A stretch of 64,000 nt of DNA from Neoceratodus forsteri (taxonomy: Eukaryota; Chordata; Ceratodontiformes; Ceratodontidae): contig CM057453.1 of NCBI GenBank assembly GCA_016271365.2, positions 1,088,529,001 through 1,088,593,000 on the forward strand, given 5' to 3'. Shown here one piece after another: positions 45,232-56,853 of this stretch. The number at the start of each line of letters is the position of its first letter. Within the stretch, counting starts at the first letter, position 1. The notes under the pieces were generated by a model. It was not told the DNA's origin, did no database searches, and saw nothing but the letters and a program-made list of their open reading frames with translations. The position numbers and the translations under genes are program-made.

Positions 45232-46060
45232 TTGCACAAGAATCACATATTCAGCCAGTAAATCAATCTTAAACAAAGCCACTGTTTTTCATTTGTTCCA
45301 GAAAAAAATGATAAAATTCCAAAATTTGGACTGCCTTCACACCATTAAAAACAAAGAATTGAATGGAATTTGGCACATATACCATTGTAACAACGACACT
45401 TTTACAGTGACGCTGTTACAGTGACACCAACCTGTCAACACCCATGGTGTCGACTGGGTTGTCGGAGCGATGACCGTGTCATTGACTCTGCAGTTTGGCC
45501 ACTCTCCCGTGACGTCTGCCCCCCCTCCCCAAGTTGGAATCTATAAGTCCAGGGTATGCGGGGCACAGCACCCCCCCCCAACATGAACACCAAATAGGTG
45601 TCAGTGTAATCCCCGGTCCGGTCAGGACTTGGCTGTGTCAGTGATGTCAGTGACCATGTGTTGCTGTGGGGGAGGTCAGCGATATTCTTGTTGCCGCAGC
45701 ATAGTGGAACCAATGGCATTTTGGACCAGATCAGTAAATCTGCAGAACTTGTGTTTTTTCTTATAATTGCTTCCAGTGCTATTTTTAGCTTGCTTCATTT
45801 AATGTTTTGTATATTAAGCCTTCTTTAATTCTGATTATTTATCCACATATTTAAAGAATGACAGTAGAATCCCAGTAAAGTCCTGAAATTAGACTAACAG
45901 TCACCATGCAATTCCCAGAATTTCAAGTGTTAAAAATGGAATTTCATTATTTTAATCCCCGTAAATCAGTGACCTTGATCCTAAACAATACTCATAGGAG
46001 CCTGATGACCCTTTGAATTCAAAGGCTTTTCCTGTAGTTTGACGGTGGGCAACAAATGCC
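45232..46060 (+). repeat. Dispersed repeat copy A, right part
   Basis: 45400-45720 aligns with 39000-39220: CAACACCCATGGTGTCGACT against CATCCACAGTGTTGAATGGG, and AAGTCCAGGGTATGCGGGGC against AAGTCCGGGGCTGTGG. 45960-46010 has CATAGGAGCCTGATGACC, which recurs at 46372 as CATAGGAGCCTGATGGCC. C-runs and short frames only. Confidence 0.5.
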
Positions 46061-46109
46061 CCACCCCGTGGTATATAACCAGTCATTTCCAAGCATTATT
46101 AGGACTCAG

Positions 46110-46540
46110 ATTTTTTTCTTGCCACCTTCCTACACTCCTTCTCCTGTGGTTCCTCTTCTTGGGGTTAGGCCTTCTTCCCTAAGGTGCCTTTGGTCTTGGG
46201 AACCTTGTCCCCTCAACATCCTGTGGGGTTGGAACCCTTCCATGAGGGTTCTTGTGTCCTTATGACACCCAGACAGGGTGGTAGTACCAGCAGCAAGGAG
46301 GGAGAGAGTGTAAGCCAGAACACACAGCTGCACAAGCATCACTTACTCTGTCAGTCAATCCTGAACCGTACGCATAGGAGCCTGATGGCCATCTGAACTG
46401 TGTGTTCTGTTGTTGACTGTGGTGGATTCGACAAGGTGGGTCATTAAACCACTGTGTAGTACAGTAATGACACATGCTGTCTGAAGTTGAACTAATTCTT
46501 CTGTTATGGTCTATGGTGTTAGGTAGGTGTGATGCCACTG
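46110..46540 (+). repeat. Dispersed repeat copy B
   Basis: CCCTAAGGTGCCTTTGGTCT, GGGGTTGGAACCCTTCCATG, ACAGGGTGGTAGTACCAGC and GTCAGTCAATCCTGAACC match copy A (38890-39460) in order and orientation. No coding capacity. Confidence 0.6.
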
Positions 46541-46719
46541 GTCTCTGTTTAAGGTGTTTCTGTGGTAAGCAATTTGCATTCTTGTCATGCTACTGCATTT
46601 ACCTTGACAGTATTTTTTTTCCTTTTTTCACATATACATTTATCCTAATCTGTTGTTATGTTGGCGCGCTTGTACAGCCAACATCGTGGTACAGTGCAGG
46701 TTTAAAGGCGCGGTCGCTG

Positions 46720-47340
46720 TTGGGCAAATGCAGGGCACGCACCAGTAGGTGCGTCCCATATTCCCCAATCAGCCTGCATGGTGGTGCCACACCATGCATA
46801 CATAATGAGGTGAGCACATCTAACAAAAGGTCCACTGCAATTTGAGCAAAGCTCGTCAGACACAGCAGTCCTTTTCTTGCCATGCTCGCCGCCATTATGT
46901 ACATGGCTGGACACGGCAGTAGAACTGCCAACTTTAGGGGTGCCCAATCCCCCTGTCAGCTGCCCCTGCCCCCTGTGAATGTGCCGATGGGGGAGCCCAC
47001 TCCCCATCAGCATAAAGCACCTCCCCAATTGTTTAATGCCGAGGGGGTGCCCAATCCCCCTCGGCTCTTACCGCCCCCCCTTTCCTTGTGTGCCGATGGG
47101 GAGCCCACTCTCCGTTGGCAGAAATAACCCCCCAATTGTTTAATGCCGAGGGGTGCCCAATCCCCTCAGCTCTGCACCCCCCACCCTTCTTTGTGTGCCT
47201 GACGGGTGCCCAATCCTCGTCGGCATAAATTACGCCCCCATGTTATTTGCCAGCGAGGGTGCCCAATCTCCAGTCAGCTACAGACAGCCCCCCAAACAGT
47301 TAGGGTGGCACGCTGGGAGCCCACCCTAGCGTAGCAAATA
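46720..47340. repeat. Array of hairpins with a constant GCCCA loop
   Basis: At least six successive inverted repeats, spaced about 50 bp, with a loop of the form GxGCCCAxT. They begin near 46935 (looser), 46983, 47037, 47092, 47142, 47197 and 47253 (eroded). A larger unit of about 107 bp (CAATTGTTTAATGCCGAG at 47026 and 47133) holds two hairpins. Stems change in step: GAT pairs with ATC in one copy, GAG with CTC in another, GAC with GTC in a third. Separate hairpins also lie at 46735-46756 (GGGCACGCACC/GGTGCGTCCC) and 46787-46807. No protein frame is credible. Confidence 0.78.
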
Positions 47341-47645
47341 CCTGTAAAAAAACTGTCCCACAATGGGTTTTTTTCAGTTGTAACCTATAAAACAAAATGG
47401 TCCTCGTAGTCTCCGTGCCCCCTCCCCCACCCGCACTGACCCTCTGCGCACCCTGCCTCTCCACACCTCCCTCACCCCATACTTACCTCCGGAGTCCAGC
47501 GCGACGATCTTCCGTGGACCGGGAACACGTCTGCACTCTTCAAAGCCGACCGCGAACTGAGGAAATGCCGATAAGCTGTATAATGGAATGAATAGGGTTT
47601 TTTCAACTTTGCTGCATATCTCGGGCTTTTTTATGAATTTTGGAC

Positions 47646-49540
47646 CAAATTTTCAACATGAGGTTTTTGGGACCCCTTCTCATGAATTCTTGCACTGTCA
47701 TGGCGTTATTCGGTCCCGAAAGGTGATTCAGCAGTCACTGCATGGAATCACCTTTCGGGACCGCGTAAGGAAATGACAGTGTCACTATTCATGAGGGGCG
47801 CTCTCAAAAAACCCTATGTTGCAAATTTGTTGGGAAAAATCCAAAACATAACTGTTTTACGAGCATGAGTAGCAACTGTGCAACGCACGCCCGTAAGTTA
47901 GCGAATTCGCAATATTTCACACCAGATTCTCAACATTGGCATTTTACCACACCTTCTTGTGAACCGTACAGCTGTCATTTTTCATATCCTAGCTGAAATG
48001 TGTTTTCACACTTCCGGCGCAGAATAGCGCAGTTGTGGTGCAAAATCAGTGTTCAGGACACATTATGAAAATGACAGTGATGCTGTTCATGAGCAGAGGT
48101 CCTAAAATGCCTGTGTTGAAAATTTGGTGACAATACTCCATAAAATAACTGTTTTACGAGCATGCGTAGCAACTGTGCATCGCACACTCGTACGTTAGCG
48201 CATTCACACTATTTTCATGCCAGATTCTCAACATTGGCATTTTACCACACCTTCTTGTGAACTGTACAGCTGTCATTTCTCACATCCTGGCCGAAATGTG
48301 TTTTCGCACTTCTGGCGCAGAATAGCGCGGTTGCTGTGCGAAATCAGTGTTTGGGACACATTACAAAACTAACAGTGATACTGTTCATGAGCAGAGGTCC
48401 TAAAATGCCTGTGTTGAAAATTTGGTGACAATACTCCATAAAATTACTGTTTTACGAGGTGCATAACATCTGCGCAACGCATGCTCGTAACTTAGCGCAT
48501 TCGCAATATTTTCATGCCAGATTCTCCAATTTGGCATTTTACTACAGCTTGTTGTGAACTGTACAGCTGTCATTTTTCACATCCTTGCCAAAATGTGTTT
48601 TCACACTTTCTGTGCAGAAAAGCACGTTCGCTGTGCGAAATCAGTGTTCGGGACACATTACAAAAATGACAGTGACACTGTTCATGAGCAGAGGTCCTAA
48701 AATGCCAGTGTTGAAAATTTAGTGACAATACTCCTCTAAAATCTGTATTCTGGCGTGCATTAGCGGTTTTGCACGCGCATTCGTACGTTCGCCAACTTCT
48801 AATATTCTCACTCCAAATTTTCTACAGTGCCATTGTTCTGCATCTCCTAATGAACAGTACAGCTGTCATTTTTCACATCCTGACCAAAATCTGTTTTCGC
48901 AGTTCCGGCACAGAATAGCGTGCTCGCTGTGGAAAGTCCATGTTCGAGACACATTATGAAAATGACAGTGACACTGTTCATTAGCAGATGCCCTAAAATG
49001 CCTGTGTTGAAAATTTGGGAAAGAAAGTTGATAAAATGAGTGTTTTATGAGTGTGCTTTGCGCAGTTTGCACACACACTATGACTTTCTGAATTTGTAAT
49101 ACTTTCACTCCACCTGTTCATCACTGGCATTTTTCCATACCTCCTTATGAACACTGCAGCTGCCTGAAATGTATTTTCGCACGTCCGGCACAGAATTGCA
49201 TGGCCGCTGTGTGAAATCAGTTTTTGGGACAGTTTGAGGAAATGACGGTGACACTGTTCATGAACAGAGGTCCTAAAATGCCTATGTTGAACATTTGCGT
49301 CAAACTCCATACAATGACCGTGCGTACCATAGCTTCACGTAACTTCGTCAATCTGCAATGTTTTCATGCCACATTTTCACCACTGGCATTTCTGCACATC
49401 TCCTTATCAACAGTCCAGCTGCCATTTTTCACAGCCTGCCCAAAACGTGTTTCCGCAGCTGTGGCGCACAATGGCGTGCTCGCTGTGGAAAATCACCTTT
49501 TGAGACACATTCACAAAATCACAGCACTATGCATCTCTAG
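47646..49540. repeat. Tandem array of about 297-bp units, each an imperfect palindrome
   Basis: ACTGTTTTAC occurs at 47851, 48148 and 48446, with diverged versions near 48742 and 49039, a period of 296-298 bp. Each unit has a left half with GAACTGTACAGCTGTCATTTT and a right half with AAAATGACAGTGACACTGTTC, near reverse complements. The first unit (47646-47829) is an almost complete 184-bp palindrome. Its centre has a perfect 19-bp stem, CGGTCCCGAAAGGTGATTC (47711-47729) with its complement at 47745-47763 and a 15-base loop. Later units are more eroded. No coding capacity. Confidence 0.88.
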
Positions 49541-49742
49541 CTATGCCACTCCCACTGCCAATGCCAGTGCAACAACATTCGGCATTGACAAATGCTTGTT
49601 TTTTAATTAGTGGACATACTGAGTAGTCAACCGCAGTATGTGTGCAATTTGTTCTCGCATGCACTGACTCTCTGGAAGTTATCTAACTTCAGTGTGCCAT
49701 ATACTGTATATCAATGATGTGCTACAGTTTACAGCTACATGT

Positions 49743-51045
49743 TTATTTATTTATTTATTTATTTTATTTATTCCACATAAAACCCTTTAGGCAGGACCCA
49801 TTCACAAAGGGCTTAGTATCAGCAACAACAAGAACAATAAAAAGTGCAGTGGGAATAGTAGAGTAGCATGAATACAGTACAATTCAATACAGCACAGAAA
49901 CAGGGCAAAACTTACAACACTTCAGACAAAAAAACGTGTTATAGCAAGGCAACAGGTACATCAGTAAGCTACATTTGTACCACGTGTGCTAACATAGGCA
50001 GAGAGGGGTAACCATAAGTAAATACATTAAAATTCACAAATACTGATTACAATATACATTTTAGTGCTACCACATGCGAGACATGGACGTCAATAAAAAC
50101 AATTCACAATAGATTTGTCTCATTTAGCTTCTGCAGATTAGATAATGAAAACAGTGACACAATCCAGATAGGGAGAGGGAGGAGAAAAGTGGGGATTTAA
50201 ATTGCTTCAGGGAGCAGTCAGCTTTTAAGGAGGGCGGCAGCTCATTCCTGAGTTTGTCAAATCTTCAGGAAAAGCTGGCTCAGCCTAGTGAGGTTTTCCT
50301 TTAGGAAAGAAGCAGGGAATGTTGCACTACTCCCCTGGTGGTATAAGTTTAGTCCACAAAGCCGAACATGGCCTGAAGGCCAGGGGACAGGGAGCTATAA
50401 CGTGCCTTTCATCCAATGACTAGAGTATGGAAACGCAGCTGGGTGTCAAGGTTAAGCCAGGTTAGGTTACTGTACAGAACACGTGTGTATGTGTCGCATT
50501 TTAAGCCAAGGGCAAAATGACAAGCTCTGTTGAGGAGACCTGTACTCTAGATAACTCACCATCATTAGCAAAGTTGTAGACAGTGATCCCGTAGTCTATA
50601 ATACTGGTGATGTAGGATCTAAGAAGCAGTTTTTTGATTTCAGAAGGGCAGTTGTTTTTGCGGCAAAAGAGAAACCCGAGCCTTGAGTTGACAGTTTCGA
50701 CCAGGGTGTAATATGAACAGTAAAAGAGAGGGTTGGGTCCAGGGTGGCACTGAGATACCTTAACGTGGCCACTTGCTCCAGGCAAGTGCCAGACAAGGTA
50801 GTTATTGAAAGTGTAAGGGAGGAAGGGGATTTATTGCGAATGGTGAATACCATACTTTTAGTTTTCTTAGTATTTAACACAAGGAGACAAGAGGAGAACC
50901 AGTCCTGTATAATGGTGATGTCAGATTGGAGTTTCTGCGGTAGAATCCCTAGGCTCATACTGCTGGTAAAAATGACGGCATCGTCAGCATAAAGCGGAGC
51001 ATTTGTTGATAGAGGGCCAGAGCCAGACAGAGTATCAGACTAGAT
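49743..51045 (-). mobile_element. L2-C: 5'-truncated L2-like LINE
   Basis: A TTTA microsatellite at 49743-49772 marks the 3' tail of a minus-strand element. Shared 3' wording with L2-B includes the complement of ACAAAGGGCTTAGTATCAGC-type sequence. The element stops near 51045, shortly after the active-site box. Confidence 0.82.
50501..51010 (-). pseudogene. L2-C reverse transcriptase C-terminal part
   Basis: Near 50985 the frame reads ALYADDAVIFT, with an intact YADD box. It is followed by QKLQSDITIIQDWFSSCLLV and LNTKKTKSMVFTIRNKSPSS, then EQVATLRYLSATLDPTLSFT, GFLFCRKNNCPSEIKKLLL and IIDYGITVYNFANDGEL in a second frame. The rest of the domain is missing because the copy is 5'-truncated. 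At least one frameshift splits what remains. Confidence 0.8.
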
Positions 51046-51839
51046 TTACAGCCAGTTTCTGTTCTGCTTAAACACTGAGCATTAATGTATCAAAGAACTG
51101 AATAATATTATGTAGATTTCTTTCATGTGTTTTTTGTGGCTTTTCATAATTGACATAATGCCAGTATCAGTTGTACACCACAGATAAGGACATGCATTAG
51201 TGCCAGTGCTGCTGGACATGTTAGGCTACTTTTCTAATTGCAGTTCAATAATGTGCATTGCTCTGTGTATTTCCCATTTACTTTTAGGAAATATTCCTTG
51301 ATTTTCTTCATTATATCCATGCACACTGCAATGCATTCCATTTATTTCTAGTACCTTAGGCAAGATGCAGTATATAATTAAACTGCACAATCTGGAGACA
51401 TGTTCCCACTCACTTTGTCAGTTCAAGTCATTAATCAACATCAAAGTTGACATGCCTTCTCTTCTCAGCCAGGCACTGCCTTATATCTTTCAAGTCTGAC
51501 AGTCTGTATGACCATTGACCTCAGGTTGCTTTTCCACTGAACAAATCGTCCGCAGATGTCATTGTGAAGGTACCGTGGAGCCCACCAGGACGCAACACAG
51601 TGGCACAGATTCCTGCATGACAAAATTGAGTAACTGCCATTGACACCGCACTGTTTCTTGTAGTAACTCTGCTGCAGAATTCTACAAAACTCGGGTGCAT
51701 ACTGGCGGGCTCCAGTAGATGTATGCCTCTATGACTGTCCCACACAGACAAATGTATGTTTTTTGCAAGGGATGTTAGTTGATTTCAATTTTTTACACAC
51801 TATTCAGTTTCAGGCACTGATAAAACATCTCTCCCATTC
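51046..51839. other. No recognisable element
   Basis: AT-rich sequence without domain or repeat signal. Confidence 0.35.
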
Positions 51840-53200
51840 TCTACTAGTCAGTCCTCTCAAGCCAGCACCAGCTAGTACCAGCAAGCAGGAGTAGAAAGAA
51901 TAAACCCAGCACTGAAGATCGGGTGAAAAATAAGCTTTATTCCAGGGCTGCCAAAACAGCTTGAGTAAAGACAGGACGTCAACTGGTTTCACTCAGCAGA
52001 GCATCCTCAGCAGCTCTACTGAGTGAAACTGGTCAAAACCCTGTCTCTCAAACTTGTTTAACAATCCTAGAATAAAATATTTTCTCCTGATCTTGATTGG
52101 TTTTGTGTTTCTACTATTGTTTTGCCCTACTGAGCATGAAGGGTGTGGGAGTGAAACTTGCCTGCTAGTATCAGCAAGCAACCTGGCCTCTGGTGCCAGC
52201 ATGCTACCCATGGCAATATAGCCACCAGCCAGTCCAGTCAAGCCATCACCAGCCAGCACCAGGCAGCAACCTGGCCTCTGATGTCAGTATAGAACCTATG
52301 GCAATATAGTCACCGCCCAGTCCTCTCAAGACAGCACCAGCCAGCACCAGCAAGCAACCCAGCCACTGGCACCAGCCTAGGACCCATGGCAAGATAGCCA
52401 CCAGTCAGTCCTCTCAAGCCATCACCAGCCAGCACCAGCAAGCATCAAGCAATCCAGCTTCTAGTTCTAGCTTAGAACCTCTGGTAATATAACCACCAGC
52501 CAGTCCTCTCTAGCCATCACCAACCAGCAACAGCAAGCATCAAGCAATCCAGCTTCTAGTTCTAGCTTAGAACCTCTGGTAATATAACCACCAGCCAGTC
52601 CTCTCTAGCCATCACCAACCAGCAACAGCAAGCATCAAGCAATCCAGCTTCTAGTTCTAGCTTAGAACCTCTGGTAATATAACCACCAGCCAGTCCTCTC
52701 TAGCCATCACCAACAGCAACAGCAAGCATCAAGCAATCCAGCTTCTAGTTCTAGCTTAGAACCTCTGGTAATATAGCCACCAGCCTGGCCTCTCAAGCCA
52801 GCACCAACAAACAACCTGGCCTCTGACACCAGCATAGAACCCAGCCTCTAGCCATCCAACCAGACAAAGCCAGACTCCATTCATCTACTGTAACTCAAAT
52901 TCTTAAGCCAGCATATCAACTAAACAAGCCAGCTACCAGTCAAAAAAAGCCAGCCAGCCTCCAGCCATTCAGCCAGACAAAGACAACCAGCCTCCAGCCA
53001 TCCATCCAGACTAAGCAAGCCACCAGCTAGCCACTGTAACCCTGACTCTTGAGCTAGTGTAGCAGCCAGTCAGTGCTGGCATCAACTGACAAAGCTGGCC
53101 TACAGCCATCCACCAAGGCAAAGCCAGTCACCAGTCAGACACTGTAACCCAGACTCATGTGCCAGCATAGAAGCAATCAATTCCAGAATTAACTGTACAA
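51840..53200. repeat. Tandem array, about 95-bp units, CCAGCCAGTCCTCTC family
   Basis: The best part has CTAGTTCTAGCTTAGAACCT at 52461, 52556, 52651 and 52745, a 95-bp period with near-identical copies. Diverged units built on CCACCAGCCAGTCCTCTCAA and AGCACCAGCAAGCA run from 51840 to about 53200. At 51978-52027 GTTTCACTCAG and CTGAGTGAAAC form an 11-bp stem. The period is not a multiple of three and stops are frequent, so it is not a protein repeat. Confidence 0.85.
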
Positions 53201-54600
53201 GCTAGTGATTTTGTTTCTCCAGAAACACTGCCTATTCTGCCAGCAAAAGACCCGTTCCCATTCCGACTTCCACCCAGCCAGCTAAAATGACCTTTTTTCC
53301 AGCAACATGGTCATTTGTGTCAGTGTAAGACCCCTTCCCACTGACAGCCAGTCAAAACAAACTTTTCACCAGCAACCGGGTCTCATTGTGCTAGTGTAAG
53401 ACCTGTTGACAACAGCCAACAGCTGGTCAGCCAAAAAATGAAATTTTCTATAGCAACATGGTCTCTTGTGCCAGGATAAGCCCCTTTGTCAACATTCAAT
53501 TGGCACCAAAGCATCCTCTTCCAGCACCAAAACATCATCCTCCAGCAGTACAAACAAATCCAGCCTTTTGTACCAATATAGCTACTGGCAGAGCCAGTAA
53601 AAAAGCCTTCTCCTGCACTAGGGTGCACCTTGGAAGCCTTCTTTTTCTGCTGCAGTGGTGAACATGACAGTCATGATCCCAGCACACATTATAACTATTA
53701 TTCCTTTGCCTCCACAGGCTTGTCATGGCAGTACTGCAAAATGTGGGTGTCCCCTGACTAAAATGGTCTTTTTCTGCCCCCTTGTGTCTTCCTGTTGCGC
53801 AGGTATAACCACTGACAGTGGTGAAGCCAGCATGCCTTACCAAATCCTCCTTCAGCACCAGGGTATACCTAATGTCTTGTTCATTCACTGCAAAAGTGAG
53901 CATCTCTCAGACAGTGAACCAGCACACTTAGCTACTAATGTGTCTGTTTCCCTCCACAGCTAAGTCATGGTAGTACTTCAGACTGTTAGTGTCCCCTGAC
54001 TAAAACTGTTTTTTTCTTAAACTGTTGCCAGTGGGTCACCAGCACCAACACCAGCAAGTCTACTCCAACACCAAAGTATCCTCCTCTAACAGTGCAAACA
54101 AACCTGGCCTACCAACACAGCAACCAGCAGAGCAAGCCAGCACCAAAGCCTCCATCGCACTATGGTATAACCTGAAGGCCTTCTTCATTCACTGCAAAGG
54201 TGAGCTTGGCAGTCATCGTGCCAGCACACATTATTAGTAATGTCCCTTTGCCTTACAGGTTTCTCATGGCAGTACAACAAAATGTTGACGGCCCTGACTA
54301 TAATGCTCTTTTTTTCAGTCTCCTTGTGTCTCCCTGTCATGCAGGTATAACAACAGACAGCAGTGACACCATCAAGCCTCCTCCAGTACCAAAGCATCCT
54401 GTAACTAGCAAACAAAGCAAGAAAGCATCAATCTCTACCACCAGTGCAAAAAATATTATACAGCCGCCTGTGCCAGTGTAGCAGCCATCACACCCAGAAA
54501 GCACCAAAGCACCCTGCAGCACCAGGATGTACACTGAAGGCCCTCCTTTGTCCATAGTGATGGTGAGTACTACCATCAAAAAGAATGATGGACTGGCAGA
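53201..54600. repeat. Diverged longer-period tandem repeats
   Basis: GTGTCCCCTGACTAAAATGG (53748), GTGTCCCCTGACTAAAACTG (53990) and CCCTGACTATAATGC (54292) mark units of about 240 to 300 bp. Each also contains TTCATTCACTGCAAAxGTGAGC, TCATGGCAGTAC and CTGTTGCGCAGGTATAACC / CTGTCATGCAGGTATAAC. CCAGCACCAA words link it to the array before it. I see no reading frame kept between units. Confidence 0.62.
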
Positions 54601-54679
54601 TAAACACAACATGCACATGACCTGGATTCAACAGTGGAAATAAAAGAATGGCTCATCCTTCTCCAGCGACACAGCCTGG

Positions 54680-54687
54680 CTTATTCT
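54680..54687. repeat. Target-site duplication, tRNA-headed SINE
   Basis: CTTATTCT, repeated at 55262-55269. Confidence 0.7.
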
Positions 54688-55261
54688 TTTTTTTTATCAT
54701 TAACAATTTGTCGCCCCGCTGCAGTGCACTCTGGCTTGGGGCATCCAGCCGCCGGCTCTGCCCACCCAGAGAACTGGGTAGCTCAAACTGCACCCAGAAG
54801 GATCTGGGACGGCCATCTTGCCATCCCACTGGAGGGCTCCCCTCTGCCTCAGCCAGCCAGGATAGCCCCGGACCCTCTCCGACAGGACTCCGCCAAAGTC
54901 CTCCAGGCGACTCGGAGCACAGCCATCAAGCTGCACAGTTGTGCCCTGCCATTTTCCTCCTGATTGGTCCCCCAGAACGTGGATGTGCAATGACATCCAG
55001 ACTCAACGTGCTGACTTCTACCACGTTCCCCCTCCAGTATCTACTGCACCAGTAGTGCCCCCAAGCGTTCCCAGGGGCCGTTACAGCACGGCGGGATTCC
55101 TCAAGCCACCCCAGAACCAGAAGAGCAGTCTACAGATGCTCAATCCCAGTCCTCCCCTGCCAACCCCCGACGACCCGGGCTCATTCCCGAACCCGAGTCA
55201 CTGGCGTGGCGTGAGGTGTGACGTCCAGTGCCTCAACCCTCTGCACCACTGGGCTGGCTGA
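54688..55261 (-). mobile_element. tRNA-headed SINE (about 570 bp) sharing its 5' end with L2-B
   Basis: On the minus strand the element starts with AGCCCAGTGGTGCAGAGG (A-box-like), followed by CACTGGACGTCACACCTCAC and GACTCGGGTTCGGGAATG (B-box-like). Its first 170 bp or so align with the 5' end of L2-B. The following body, about 400 bp, differs. It ends in a short A-run (plus-strand T9 at 54684-54692). CTTATTCT flanks both sides. It is GC-rich compared with its surroundings and has no coding capacity. Confidence 0.72.
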
Positions 55262-55269
55262 CTTATTCT

Positions 55270-56710
55270 AACTAAATATAAAATCTACACAACTGCACCA
55301 GTATGCATCCAACCTCTACTGAACACATCATCCAACATGATGAATTCGACTTAGTCTGACCCTGGTGCTCATCAATGAACTTCACAAGCTCAAGAAAGAT
55401 GGTGACAGAAAAGTCAAGTGACTTCACTTACTACAATAACTTCACATAAGAAGCTACATGACAGGTCACTGTCAATGACTCACCCAACTACACTACTCAC
55501 ACTGAGTATGATATCACATCAGAAGACTGAGGGTGCATCACAGACAACACACACAACAAAAATAACACAGCACACTAGTGCCTTCAGATATTGCCGGGAT
55601 CTGCTTCAGACAATATTCAGAGGTGCTATTTCACTTCTATGCATCAACACAAGATGACCCCAGCTGCAGGATTGATCATCACATCAAAATGGACTCAAAG
55701 ACTTTACTTGGACAGTGAAGATCAGGTAGGTAGCTAACCTACTATGGATATAAAGCAAGTGCAAGGATTATTAAAAGTGTCAGTTGTTTGATTGCCGGTT
55801 CTTTAGTCTATCGTGTGTAATACTGTGTAACAGGATAACTCAATATTGCATGGTTAGCCCTTCAGTTGTTTATATATTGCCTTAATTTGTTTGTTTACAG
55901 TGTTATAACATGCTCCATAGGTTTACGATTAGGATTTTAGTATTTTGGATTTCGGATTCCGATTCTGATTAGCCTGTTGGATTTGGTTTAGAGTTGGAAT
56001 TCGTATCGGATTAATTCAAAATGCTAAAAATGCTACTCAGATTGGATTTCAGCAAATCTGAGCAACCCTAATTTCTTCTTGCTTATTTTTTTTCTTTTTC
56101 TTCCTTTTTTTGTTTCTGTTAATTATTGTGACCTTGATAATAGGATTAGCCAGATTTGGTAAATTTTTTGCTAGTTTACTTCCATTTAGAATAACACTAG
56201 CCTTGTCCAAGTGTAGGTATTGCTTTTGTTTATGTAAATGTACCTGCTTTCAGCCAATCAGGCCTCAGAACTGTAGGACCTCTAGTCCTGCCTACCATTG
56301 TCATGTCATGCCTCAACGTTACTGTGGAGCATTCCACTTTAGACACTGAGGAGGAGTACTACAGTCACATTTTGGAGTGATTTATCATATGTTTACACTG
56401 TAGGTGTATAAAGAGGTGTGTCGTATGGCATGTGAACATTGTCTCACACAGTCTAGGCAGACAGAGCCACTCAGCTTTGCTTCACACTCCTTTCCAAACT
56501 GCATAAGATTGCACTCTTACTGCATAAGAGACATCTCTTACAACACCTGTAAACATAGAAAAGAAAGATATCAATCTCATAATTTCTCATGTGTTTTACG
56601 TTTAAAAATAAAGATACTATTAGGCAAGAATATTTTATAAAACATTCATTTTTATAGTAATAGTCAGAGTCTGCTTCAGTACCTGGGAAATAAATAAAAA
56701 CAGAATAATA
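55270..56710. other. No recognisable gene; TTTTGGATTT-type repeat at 55925-56066
   Basis: Short frames only. 55925-56066 (GTATTTTGGATTTCGGATTC ... AAATCTGAGCAACCCT) resembles, partly as reverse complement, 11338-11520. 55420-55660 has a weak transposase-like wording that I could not confirm. Confidence 0.35.
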
Positions 56711-56853
56711 GATAGGTGAGAGTGTGTTACAAGGGAGTAATACCATCAAGAGGTTCTGAGGACATAGGATCTCTAGAGAGCGAAGCTTGAGAGGTTCCCA
56801 TGTCCCCTGGCCTCGAGATGGTATTTCTCCCTTGTAACACGTGCTCACATATT
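56711..56853. mobile_element. Hairpin MITE copy 1
   Basis: The arms 56724-56747 (GTGTTACAAGGGAGTAATAC...) and 56817-56840 are inverted repeats with one or two mismatches. The pairing continues outward (GTGAG with CTCAC). The apex reads CTCTAGAGAGCGAAGCTTGA. Same family as 59174-59305. No coding sequence. Confidence 0.75.

Noticed and set aside
51840..53200. Proline/serine-rich repeat protein
   Set aside because: The 95-bp period shifts the frame in each unit and stops are frequent.
53600..54560. Multi-exon gene with repeated exons
   Set aside because: Splice-like words recur, but the supposed exons have no conserved reading frame and lie in a satellite.
55420..55660. piggyBac-like transposase fragment
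   Set aside because: Only one short stretch (SAFRYCRDLLQTIFRG) looks similar; no catalytic aspartates or TTAA flanks were found.
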